Shown here one piece after another: positions 15,301 to 25,342 of a DNA stretch of 64,000 nucleotides; position 1 is the stretch's first letter; each line of letters starts with the position of its first letter. Origin of the DNA: Halichondria panicea (taxonomy: Eukaryota > Porifera > Demospongiae > Suberitida > Halichondriidae). The notes under the pieces are model-generated. The model did not search any database. It saw only the letters and a list, made by a program, of their open reading frames with translations, and had not been told where the DNA came from. The stretch lies in assembly GCF_963675165.1 (NCBI RefSeq), contig NC_087383.1, positions 900,399-964,398 of the forward strand, written 5' to 3'. The translations under genes were made by a program, and so were the position numbers.

Positions 15301-16166
15301 AACTGAATGGGGACAGTCCCCAGAACCAAATGTACCACAAAACTCAAGCACTCGTAACTGAATGGGGACAGTCCCCAGAACCAAATGTACCACAAAACTC
15401 AAGCACTCGTAACTGAATGGGGACAGTCCCCAGAACCAAATGTACCACAAAACTCAAGCACTCGTAACTGCATGGGGACAGTCCCCAGAACCAAATTTAA
15501 TACATACATAGACCTGTACGTACGTACAAGACCACAAAAACACGCAATTACAATAATTATGAAAGTTGCTATACATAGAATTTTAAAAGTGTAAGTAATG
15601 GTTGGATATAAAGCGCTGTACAACCCTCTGCCTAACATCAAAGATAAGCACACACCTCTTTCGAGTCATCTTCATGGAAGACTGCGTATTTCTTTGGAGG
15701 TCTTCTGTTCTTCATTTTGGGCCTAGAGGTAGTGAGGTGAGTCAGCTTGGGAGTCTCGGCAGCCAACACAGACAGCTGGGCAGAAAACAAGAGAAAAACT
15801 TGCACAGCTGTTGACAACATAGACTGGTTAAAATCAACTATCTAAGTATTAAAGGTAACCCTATGCCATAACAATAATAAATTTGTTGGGTAATAAAAAT
15901 TTTAAAACAGGTTTTAATGCCTCACTTCATTGAAAGCCAGTGGATCTATTTTCACATCAGACTCGGCCTTGCCCTTCCCCCCTTTAGTGGCCTTAGCCGG
16001 TGGTGTGGGACCACGCCCATTAGGTATCGCCTCGTGCTTGTTCCCGTCCACCAGCATGGGCTTCATCTCTTCCTTTAGTGCCTTCATCCACTCGAGCATT
16101 TCGTCCTCCGTGTCCGAGTGAAGTACATAGCTCTTTGAGGAACTATCCGTTGCATCTCCCTTATCC

Positions 16167-16251
<85 letters not shown>

Positions 16252-18058
16252 CAATGTCATTTGAATGGATTTTAAATTCACAGGTAGCTATACATGTAAT
16301 ATTTTGTTGTCATTTTCATTAATTCGATTTTTGTAATGGGAAACTCTGAAAACAAGTTATGAGGTGGCCAGTACACCACCTACTATTATATATGACCTCT
16401 TTGACCTTTCCTTTCTCTAACAAGAACGTGTTTGGCTTCTTCCATTCTTTGCCCTCCGTCTTGTAGCAAGACTCGTACTCGGGCAGACACAGGATGCCGA
16501 CTGGACCCTTATCCTGTGAGGGTGTGTGGGTGTGTGTGTGTGGGAGTGTAAGGGTGTATGTGTGTGGGAATGTGAGGGTGTGTGTGGGTGGTGGGTGTGG
16601 GTATGGGGAGGGTGATATGGGGGTCGTCTTGTGCTGTAGGGTTTGGACACTAATCACTAATAAGATAATACAACAACTACAAGTGTAGTAGAACGAAAAT
16701 AGGCATGACAATTAACAGAGTGTGCAAACACTTGCTGTGTTGTGTGATACTACAAAGTGCTTAGGGAAGTAATGAAACCATTCCTTTACTGGCAGAGCTG
16801 CTGCCAACACCCAGACCACCTCTAATAGGGAGTTAGAGTTGGCATGGAGATTGTGTACAGCTCATGTAAGTGATCAAAATTACAAATAAAACAAAAATAT
16901 AAGGATGCCTCACATACTGAAACCTATGAAAGTGGGCATTCCCTTAACAAAACGTGGCCTAATTAAACACCTAGAAGTGTTCTTACTTTGTTATGCTCTC
17001 CTTGCAATCATTAAGCAGTTACAGCTGGAATACACAGACACACAGTCAGCTTTTATTATGGCCTTGAGCCATAATTATAAGAACAACTCTATTAAGTATA
17101 AAGTGGCTATCACACTCCTAATGGGTCTATGGATACACCATGCTGAGAAAACTGACGTTTTTTTATCATATGCCTCCTGATAAAGCAACGAGTAGAAAAC
17201 AGTGTTTCTTTTGTCGCCTTCGAAGATCGCCTATACCGACTGGGCCTTGAGGCATAATTTAGAACAACTCTAAAGTGACTATAGATGTATATATCACATA
17301 TCCTCCTAATGGGTCTATGTATACACCGTGCTGAGAAAACTGATGTACTAGTTAATACAAATTGAAAGCAATTCCCTAACAGCACCATTAAGGTAATCAA
17401 AACAGAGTTCTCATCTCGTCCATATGTCAACCCATCAACAATTGCAAACACACTCGTGTATACAGCAGTACCCAAACATCAACAGCACAGCAGTAACAAT
17501 ACTTGTGACACACACATTGTGCCTTCACTGTTGACATACACCAAATATGGACATGCACAACAAGTAAACCTCTCTAGAGCTCTGATCAAACCTCTCATCT
17601 AGATTCAAGCTCCCCCCAAATAATTATAGCCAGTACATAGCATCAGTTAGCACACAACTAGAACACTGTTGCTTACAATTATGGCATAATATGAAGTTAA
17701 TGAAGCTAAAAATGTACCAAGGAGGTAGTCTTAAAAGGAGTATATAATATGGGTGTTGTGAAAATAGTGAGGAATTTCACTTAATAACAGTTAAATGTAC
17801 TTATAGCAGTTAGTAAAGGTGGCTTTCAATATCATTTTAGCACAGTGTTAATTTCTACACAGCTACTAATAATACTCACGTCTGGTTTCTTGTAGTAGAA
17901 AAGATAGTGATGATCTGCCACGAACCATCTCTTCCGCCAGTGGGAGGTCACTCCGCTACCTCCCTGTTTGTAGAGCCAGCCCACCTTACGAGGGCTCTCA
18001 AATCCGTTGGCAGCAGGGCCGTCCGACTGTGTGTGTGTGTGTGTGTGTGTGTGTGGGG

Positions 18059-18111
<53 letters not shown>

Positions 18112-18112
18112 G

Positions 18113-18190
<78 letters not shown>

Positions 18191-18916
18191 ACGTGTGTGT
18201 GTGGGTGCGTGTGTGTGTGTGGGGGGGGGTACTAAATCATCTTAAAGGTGTGTGCATACAATAGACATCTATCTATGGAGGAGACATACACACATGCATT
18301 ACAATTATTATAAAAAAGGAAGTAGAATAGGTAGGTATACAATGATGCATGTGTTTTAAGAAGAAAAATCTCCATACATGCCATGCCACTGTTATTTTAA
18401 CACTATGACTGTTTGTTGTATAATCGCTACCTGTGTTGGGAGGAAATGATCGACTGTGGCCTAATTGCTCACACAATGATCACAAAAGACTGACTCCATT
18501 GGTCAATGGATGTTCACACGATGTACAAAATGTACAGTTTAATAACAATATTGTACTAGTAAAGCTAGTTAACAGCCACCGATTGTCCTACAACCTTTAC
18601 ATGGACACTACAACTCACACTCAACTTTGCTTAAAGTGTGGTCAAGAAAATAACGAGATTCTAACTAGCGTGCTAACGAGTATTAATGAGTAGCTGTAAT
18701 AAAGTTCAAGCTCATCAGCTGCATATTAAACCAGTGACCCTGTACACACAGTGCTTTACCCTAGAGGCAATGGCTATTGGTTACCATGGAGGTAGGCTCC
18801 AAGAAGCTATACAACACCTGCTATATAACTAACAGACACTATGCAACTCCTCTGTGTTTGGCCAGAGATGGGACACACCCACTTTTACATGCAACTTGTG
18901 TACTTACTTTAGACAT
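12328..18916 (-). CDS. PH-domain docking-type adaptor with Pro-rich and phosphotyrosine-like motifs
   Basis: Minus-strand exons: a short start exon (ATGTCTAAA, 18916-18908), 18027-17881, about 16513-16403, 16168-15925, about 15770-15660, 14935-14761, 14473-12910 and 12580-12328. An N-terminal PH domain is clear: VGWLYKQGGSGVTSHWRKRW, then GILCLPEYESCY and the C-terminal helix DTEDEMLEWMKALKEEMKP. A long disordered region follows with KPTPPRKPSKERPLPPRKPS (SH3-ligand type) and acidic, internally repetitive sequence. Tyrosine motifs include YVMM (PI3K p85 SH2 type), YDVP (Crk-SH2 type), YDKP, YEDM and YEMV. The C-terminus is a short coiled coil (about 60 residues). The layout resembles Gab/DOS/IRS docking proteins, but orthology is not shown. 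A PEPP/PLEKHA-like PH protein is an alternative. It diverges from NSA2 across 278 bp. Confidence 0.75.
15105..15500. repeat. 55-bp minisatellite, about 7 copies, in an adaptor-gene intron
   Basis: The unit AAATGTACCACAAAACTCAA plus GCACTCGTAACTGAATGGGG plus ACAGTCCCCAGAACC repeats head to tail. Copies are almost identical (the last has CATGGGG for AATGGGG), which points to recent expansion. Confidence 0.95.
16169..16251. repeat. GA microsatellite abutting an exon
   Basis: (GA)n of about 80 bp. On the minus strand it is a (TC)n tract directly before the acceptor of an adaptor-gene exon, so it may serve as its polypyrimidine tract. Confidence 0.9.
17048..17350. repeat. Diverged tandem duplication of about 105 bp in an adaptor-gene intron
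   Basis: The segments at about 17060-17165 and 17243-17347 share GAACAACTCTA, CTCCTAATGGGTCTATG and TGCTGAGAAAACTGA in the same order, with small indels. Confidence 0.75.
18029..18230. repeat. GT microsatellite next to the PH-domain exon
   Basis: (GT)n interrupted by G-runs over about 200 bp, directly upstream (minus strand) of the first PH-domain exon. Confidence 0.95.
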
Positions 18917-19194
18917 TTCTAGCTCCCTCTGATACGATTCTCCAGTACTGGCAGTAGCCTTGCTTTCACACTATCCAGAAATATGTGTACTGTGATGCTG
19001 CATTCACTGTACAGTGTATAGTGACTGAAACTGGATGCTTCTCAACTTCACTTCCTTGAGTCACAACTTCCTAGTCGAAGTCATAAAAATAATTATGTAG
19101 CTATTACTACTTTTAAAGTTAACGATCTTTACCAAAAACACGTGTTGCTAAATTAAAAACCTATCTATACTGTGTTGTCAGACAAAAAAGCGAG
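18917..19194. promoter_or_regulatory. Bidirectional promoter of the adaptor gene and NSA2, with TTAACGATCTTTACC
   Basis: 278 bp between opposed start codons. TTAACGATCTTTACC at 19119-19133 is the reverse complement of the motif at 8821-8835 and lies 62 bp before the NSA2 start codon. Confidence 0.6.
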
Positions 19195-21948
19195 ATGGTA
19201 AGCTTCTGTGGTACCTATCATCTAAGTAGAGGTTAACTGTGTGTTTTGGTCTCTTTATACAGCCGCAGAACGAGTACATAGAGCAGTTTAGAAAACGCCA
19301 TGGCTACAAATACGATTACTTCGAGAAAAAGTGAGTTTTGAGTCAGTTTAAAGTGTTTGTGTTGATGCTTTGTCGTGCACAGACGTAAGAAGGAGTCGAG
19401 AGAGCCTCACACTAGAGCAGAGCACATCCGGAAGCTACACGGACTCAAGTAAGGCCGTCATAAAGGGGTAACCCACAAAAATTGGCCGTATATAAACTCT
19501 AGCCTCGGTATAATTATACTCACTGCTTGTAGTCATATTTTATTACTTGTCGCTACAGCTGATTAATGTGTTATTGTTAACCCTTAGATTTTATTGTTAA
19601 TAGCCACCTGCCTTGTACGTTTATTGCCTACAATAACTATAGTTTAAGTTAATTCATGTACTGGCCTGGTTACAATCATGTATACCAGGGTGTCATACAG
19701 GGGGGGGGGGGGGGGGGATATCCCCCCCTAGCTCCAATTTCCCCCCCCTTTCAATTATGACTGAGTGTCCATAGCTGGGTATTGAAATAACAGTTGACCT
19801 TTTTTTAGCAACATTTTCTGGTTACTTTTCTCATTTCCCCCCTCAACTTCAAAATCCTGTATGACACCCTGTATACCATGGCAAATGTTGGTGTGTTTTC
19901 CTTTTAACTGGCCTGTTGGTTAACTCATGGCCAATGGTGTCTATACCGTATAGCTGGTAATTTTTGTACAAACGACCCATTTCGTATTTTTAATTTTCGT
20001 ACAGCTCAGGATAGTCGTTGAATCTATTGCCTATTGCGGTAAAAGTAGTTTTTTTTCCCGTATGATGCTCTTCAATACGAAATTTACAAAAATAACCCGC
20101 TATACGGTATTACCATCTTAGAATTAACCTAATATATCTCTGCTCTCCCCAGGGCCAAGTTGTATAATCGCAAACGCTACACCGAAAAGATTGAGATGAA
20201 GAAGAAGATAAGAATGCACGAGATGAAGGAGACAAAGAACAAGAAAGAAGATGTCGTACCAAAGGGTGCAGTGCCTGCATATCTCTTGGACAGGTAGGTT
20301 AGAGCCTCGATATGTAGCCGCCCTCATTATGTCCTATTCTGTGTACAGAGAAGGACAGTCGAGAGCTAAAGTGTTGAGCAACATGGTCAAGCAGAAGAGG
20401 AAAGAAAAGGCGGTAAACAATGCACTGATATTCAACACACGGTGACTACGTGTCACTAGTAAAATTAGCTGTTTGATAGTGTTTATTTTAGATTACTGAA
20501 ATTACTGTGAGCATACTACATTCTTACTGTGTTCCAATCGCTTGGATGAATTTGGACTTCGATATTGCAGGTTCAACCAAATTCACCTTTTGCAAAAGCC
20601 TTGCACTTTTTTGTGTATATTGTGTAGAGATGTTACCTCTTCATTTGACCAGTCCACTTATAGTATATCTCATTACCTGTAGGGCAAATGGACTGTCCCC
20701 CTCCCCAAAGTAAGAGCAGTCGGTGAGGACGAGGTATTCAGAGTGCTACAAACAGGCAAGAGAAAGAAGAAGTCTTGGAAACGAATGGTCACTAAAGTTA
20801 CGTTTGTCGGAGAAGGCTTCACAAGAAAACCACCAAAGTTTGAGCGATTCATTCGACCAATGGCGCTTCGGTTCAAGAAGGCACATGTTACTCATCCTGA
20901 ACTAAAGGCGACCTTCTGTCTGCCTTTGATTGGTGTCAAGAAGAACCCGCAGAGTCCAATGTATACTCAGCTAGGGGTCATCACCAAGGGAACAGTGATA
21001 GAGGTCAATATCAGTGAGCTGGGACTAGTCACTCAGAGTGGAAAAGTTGTGTGGGGTACGTTCAAGTACAACAGTAGCAGGCTGTGTACAGTATGTACTT
21101 CATTTACTGTTTCCATTGTACACAGTAAAATAGTGATTTTTAACGTTCTGCAAGTAATAGCTTGCAATAATTCTGTGTCACATGATATATGTACCTGTGC
21201 ACATGATACCTGTGTACCCAGAGGAGGTACGACAGGCGTGGTTTAGCCCTAGCAATTAGTCTTGATTGAACACTACAACGTTATATGCCGAGTTTAATTA
21301 GAGGCTAATTGCTTGAGCTGCACCGCGCCTGTCGTACCTCCTCTGCTGTGTCCCTGTACAAAGGTACGTGACACAATTAATATGCTATACATTTAATAAT
21401 ACAATTATCACTACTTGAACAATGAAAGCACCGCAGGTGCTGATGCCTCGGTGGAGGTGCCAAAGCTACATAACATAAAACTACTAATAGCTAGCTTTTA
21501 TCATAGAACTGTTCTATCCATGCTTTTATACACACATTTATCATGATGAACATTTTTGCATGCAATCACAGGGAAAATCAAATAGTGGGTAATGATCGAC
21601 CATTGATTGTTGTTAAAAACGATCGATGCCAAAAGTTCAAGTCTAAATTAATGGCTGCAAGTCAGCAGAGCGTTGTAGCTCTTTTCTCACTCTTGCAGCT
21701 ACCAATAGCTAGCGTTATAGTGCAGAGCTAACTACTAAGTAGAGTAGTAACACTCGGTGAACACAAGGTTTGCTACGGACTCTTCTGAAAAGGCTGCAAT
21801 GGCATTCTAAGTAAGCAAAACTAGGCATAACTCGAGAACGAAGTTTTATTTTGCAAATACACAAATAGCATGCCAAGAAAACATGACTAGAAGCCTATAT
21901 AGAAACTCTTACTTGCACTTCATTGATCCTTAAGCAGCTGAAATAGTC

Positions 21949-21982
<34 letters not shown>

Positions 21983-22226
21983 ACCGTATACCTCGCTTGC
22001 GCATGATTAATATGCTATACAATCATGCAAGTAACACTACTTGAACATTAATTGGAATCACTAGTTCACTGTACAATGGAAACAGTAATGAAGTACATAC
22101 ATACAATAACTTGAAAGCCTGCTACTCTTGTACTTAATAACCTAATGTCCTTGTGCAGGTAAATACGCTCAAGTCACCAACAACCCAGAGAACGATGGCT
22201 GTATCAATGCAGTACTGCTAGTGTGA
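19195..22226 (+). CDS. NSA2: Ribosome biogenesis protein NSA2
   Basis: NSA2 is a nucleolar assembly factor of pre-60S ribosomal particles. Seven exons: 19195-19197 (ATG only), 19263-19330, 19383-19448, 20153-20293, 20349-20412, 20683-21055, 22159-22226. The protein runs [91 protein letters not shown], and [20 protein letters not shown] then LV-stop, nearly colinear with yeast and human NSA2 along its whole length. The first intron interrupts the gene directly after the start codon, so exon 1 codes for Met alone. Three small mobile elements sit in its introns (19686-19871, 19944-20109, 21219-21345). Confidence 0.97.
19686..19871. mobile_element. 186-bp MITE with CAGGGTGTCATACAGG ends and TATAC target duplication
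   Basis: Perfect 16-bp terminal inverted repeats (CAGGGTGTCATACAGG / CCTGTATGACACCCTG) enclose G- and C-rich tracts. TATAC stands immediately on each side (19681-19685 and 19872-19876), a 5-bp target duplication like that of the hAT-type element at 35.9 kb. It lies in NSA2 intron 3. Non-coding. Confidence 0.9.
19944..20109. mobile_element. 166-bp foldback element, TACCGTATAGC family
   Basis: Ends TACCGTATAGCTGGTAATTT and the inverse of TACCGTATAGCGGGTTATTT define the element, 35 nt before an NSA2 acceptor region. Single ends of the same family recur at about 11229, 14697, 41197 and 42903, which marks a high-copy family in this genome. Confidence 0.85.
21219..21345. mobile_element. 127-bp foldback MITE, second member of the CAGAGGAGGTACGACA family
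   Basis: Its ends match those of the element at 10094-10235 over 16 bp, but the interior differs apart from a GCTAATTGC stretch. Flanks CTGTGTAC and CTGTGTCC could be an imperfect 8-bp target duplication. It lies in NSA2 intron 6. Confidence 0.88.
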
Positions 22227-22305
22227 ACTAGCTATAATAATATAATAATAACTATTATGATATAATGTATACACATGCATTCAATTAAGTTCAGTTGTTG
22301 TATTT
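22227..22305. other. Convergent 3' flank of NSA2
   Basis: Short AT-rich spacer before the MSTO1 relic; no feature seen. Confidence 0.4.
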
Positions 22306-22614
22306 TTATTTGTGCCGTTCATTGATATTGACAAATCCTTGTGGACAATAAAATATTTTGATTGCAATTTTACAAACATTAATTTTTTGACAATGTAAAT
22401 ATACAGCTATATAATATATAGTCAGAATCAGTAGATTCCATTCTAGTGCTGTAACAGTCAGGTGAGAGTGTCCTAGCACCATGAGGAGGGAGTTGGGATG
22501 TAGGTGGAGTCTCAGGAAGTCTGACCACACCTCCACATTGGAGCTCAAGTCATCGTCCATATCCTGTCAGGGGAGGGATTATAAAGTGCATTGTTGAACT
22601 ACACAAACTACTGT

Positions 22615-22745
22615 ATAATGGAAAATTTGCCAGGTCATGTTATTAATTGGTGAATGAACCAACTCAGCAATGATGTTGTGTCCACCGGAAAATAGTAGTC
22701 TTCGGAAAATTCGCAAAACCGCCAAATGTTCAGTATCATTCCAGG
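22615..22745. mobile_element. Decayed foldback element related to 31958-32133
   Basis: Shares GCAATGATGTTGTGTCCACC, TCTTCGGAAAATTCGC and CCGCCAAATGTTC with the intact element at 31958, but its ends are worn. Confidence 0.6.
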
Positions 22746-22747
22746 AG

Positions 22748-23378
22748 TTATTCCTGTTCATACATGTAGCTAGCTAATAGAAAGCGAATTACCTCTTCTT
22801 ACCACAACCATACAATAATGCTATTCTAGTTTACTTCTGTGCGAAAAAAGGACAAAGAAAACACGGACTGTCACAGTACTATAATAACATGTTGTGTGGA
22901 GTCACCTTGACAAGTGAGCTTATTATGCGGGGGTTGCATTTCAGTGAGTCAAAGGATTTCAAAAGCTTCTAGCTGTCATCAAAATCTCTTGATATAAGGA
23001 AATTAAACTTCCCCACATAAATATATAGCTAGGCAACAGGTGAACACCTTCAAATAGAAGCCTGGAATAGATTCCTGTTCATACGTAGCTAGCTAATAGA
23101 AAGCGAACCTCTTCTTACCACAACCATACAATAATGCTATTCTAGTTTACTTCTGTGCGAAAAAAGGGCAAAGAAAACACAGACTGTCACAGTACTATAA
23201 TAATGTGTTGTGTAGAGTCACCTTGACAAGTGAGCTTAATATGCGGAGGTTGCATTTCAGTGAATCAAAGGATTTCTAGCTGTCATCAAAATCTATTGAT
23301 ATAAGGCAATTAAACTTCCCCACATAAATATGTAGCTAGGTAACAGGTGAACACCTTCAAATAGAAGCCTGGAATAGT
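22748..23378. repeat. Two-copy tandem duplication of about 315 bp inside MSTO1 relic A
   Basis: The segments 22748-23068 and 23069-23378 share long matching stretches (for example GCTAATAGAAAGCGAA, CTTCTTACCACAACCATACA, AATAGAAGCCTGGAATAG) with scattered differences. Confidence 0.9.
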
Positions 23379-23700
23379 CAACCCTTCAACTCTTTCATCA
23401 GATCCGGCCACAAAATTCCTACCTGCAGGTTCCACAGGTGTGTGCCAATGAAGTTGGAATAATGTCCACACTGAATGGTGATCACTTCAGACATAATTAT
23501 TTGGAGGTTTGTGACGGCCATTAATCAAAGCACGATTCCTCAAGCGATCTACATGCACCTGCGCAAACATTTCGCTCCTTGTTAATACTATACAGTCATA
23601 ACATGTAACAAGGTTGTTTTCTGTCACATAATTATTAATAGTGTATTTTAGTGTCAAGTGAAGCCCCTGTGTGCTATTTAATATTAATAGCGGTGGATAG

Positions 23701-23709
23701 TATATAAAG
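23701..23709 (+). promoter_or_regulatory. TATA box (TATATAAAG) of secreted gene copy 1
   Basis: TATATAAAG lies 63 bp before the ATG, and the downstream context is conserved in all copies. Copies 2 and 3 have the same box 57-58 bp before their ATGs. The other gene starts in the window lack such a box. Confidence 0.8.
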
Positions 23710-23763
23710 GTGCCCTAAAATGTTACGTTCACTCAATTTCATTAAGATCAGAAAATTAAAGCC

Positions 23764-24771
23764 ATGGAAGTAGTGACTCTGCTGTTTCTGCTCGGTACTG
23801 CAGGATATGTCCATGCAGACTGCTATCCCGGTGATACTGCCTACACTGCAATCATTCAAAATGTATACCATGGAGTTACATCAGACAACATAGTGCTGAG
23901 CGGAACTGATCAACTCCCAGGAACGATAAACAGAAAACAGCTGTGCGATAGGCTCACATCTCATCACAATAATGGAATAAACACTGGAATGGCAAAAACA
24001 AACCAAGACTTTCTTGGAAATGGCTACATTTCGTCCTCTCAATGTCAAAATGCTCTCACCTACACTCAAGGCTACAACAGCATCACTGGCTGGCAGCGAT
24101 GGGATGGTTACCATAGCGGCAAGTGGTATAATACAGTCAATGGAGGTGATAATGATGGTGCCCAATGGAATGCTCCATATTCAACATCAGACGCAAACCA
24201 TGTGTATGCTGTACAGTCAGTACGATTCGATTCTGCATATCACATAAATAACTGCCACACCAAGTATTCTGGAGTCACCTGTCGCTATGGATGGATTCAA
24301 TCTGGAACTGGGGTAAGTTCTGATACAGCCAGCTAGCTGATAATAAGTAATTAACGCGGTGAAATCAGTAAACTTGAAAACTACGTCATCCATGTTTTGG
24401 ATGCATGCATGAATTTTTTTTCATGTAAGTAAAACTTAATAAGAAATTAAAAACACAACAACAGATGATACATTTTCTTTCTATGCATGCAGGTGCAGTA
24501 TGTGTGGGGATGGAACCCAAAGGATGACCATTGCCAGAATGGACATAGAGGTGCAGTTGTGGGTTTCACTTTCACTGTTGGACAGAGCCAATATTGCATT
24601 GTGTGGGTGACCGAAGAGGAGGCCTTCCTGGAGTGTGTCAAGAATGGCTGCAGGACCAGCACCACCAGCGGTGCTCTAGCCTCAGAGGGATATGGTCAGT
24701 GGAATATCGGTGTGCCGCCACCAGTGGTGCTCCAGCCTCAGAGGATCCGGAATTCTAACACTGTGTACTAA
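23764..24771 (+). CDS. Small secreted protein, copy 1 of a tandem family; family not recognised
   Basis: Two exons, 23764-24312 and 24493-24771, join in phase 0 (275 aa). Residues 1-18 (MEVVTLLFLLGTAGYVHA) are a signal peptide; the mature chain begins DCYPGDTAYTAIIQ. It is polar, rich in Asn, Gly, Tyr and Trp, with paired cysteines (CQNA, CHTKYSGVTC, CIVWV, FLEC) that suggest a disulfide-bonded extracellular fold. Compared with copy 3 there is a 3-nt insertion (SQYCIV for SHCIV). A local duplication near 24715-24745 also extends the C-terminus past the normal YGQW end by about 20 residues. I cannot assign a function; a lectin-like or hydrolase role would be speculation. It is divergent from MSTO1 relic A. 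Confidence 0.85.
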
Positions 24772-24949
24772 AATAATGTAGATATATAGTTAGCTGTCAT
24801 GCTTTACAATCTACAAAATGACTGGGTATACGTAGATCTCTATATAGATTGTTTTTTTTAGTTTAGAAAAAACATTATAATTGATAATTACACGTCTGTC
24901 TCTTAGTTATTATAGTGGACGAACAGTACAAAAAATAAACAGTTATCAT

Positions 24950-25122
24950 TTCTTTGTGTCAGCTGATTTTTTTTTGTTTTTCTCTCATGATGTCAGCGTC
25001 ACGTTCCTTCCTTGAATCCAGCCCCTGCGCCTTGTTGCCACCCTCTGTGCTTGCCTTGCCCTTGCCCAGGGCTGCCTGCTTCTTGGCATTCCTGGCTCTT
25101 GCCAACTCTCTCTGGTTGCCTC
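24950..25122 (-). pseudogene. SERF relic lacking exon 1
   Basis: Closely matches exon 2 of the intact SERF gene at 40.2 kb (encoding NQRELARARNAKKQAALGKG and ERDADIMREKQKK). There is no exon with the start codon upstream, and base changes at the 3' end turn the conserved AAEAKK end into a premature stop after KKIS. Beyond the former acceptor the sequence diverges into an AT-rich foldback (about 25138-25240). Confidence 0.85.
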
Positions 25123-25137
25123 CTGCATGGGGAAACA

Positions 25138-25240
25138 ACGTAGCGTCAAATTGGAAATTTGGCAGGTGTTTTAATTTGGCGATTTGTTATTAATTTTATT
25201 CCGAAGATCGCCAAATTTAAAACCGCCAAATTTAAGTTTT
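25138..25240. repeat. AT-rich foldback fragment (AAATTTGGCG / CGCCAAATTT)
   Basis: Inverted GGCGATTTG / GATCGCCAAATT pieces resemble the core of the TACCGTATA-type foldback family, without clear ends. Confidence 0.5.
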
Positions 25241-25342
25241 CATTGATGTTGACAAATCCTTGTAGGCAATAAAATATTTTGATTGCAATTAATTTTTACA
25301 AAGATTGTTTGGAAAACAAGACAATGTGTAACAATTATACAG

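Larger units (their letters stand above)
22306..23492 (-). pseudogene. MSTO1 relic A (exons 1 and 5 plus the gene tail)
   Basis: Minus-strand remnant of the MSTO1 gene at 25.3-29.2 kb. Exon 1 (about 23492-23422) still encodes [20 protein letters not shown]. Exon 5 (about 22560-22450) keeps [20 protein letters not shown], but instead of a splice site it runs straight into sequence matching the last MSTO1 exon and 3' flank (ending near 22310, with the AATAAAATATTTTGATTGCA stretch seen again at 25268). Exons 2-4 and 6-11 are missing. The interval 22748-23378 is an internal tandem duplication of intron sequence. I infer loss of function; a residual transcript is possible because its divergent promoter with the secreted gene remains. 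Confidence 0.85.

Noticed and set aside
19198-22158. Intron-hosted snoRNA in NSA2
   Set aside because: Ribosome-biogenesis genes often host them, but I saw no C/D or H/ACA box pair with the right spacing; the introns hold MITEs instead.
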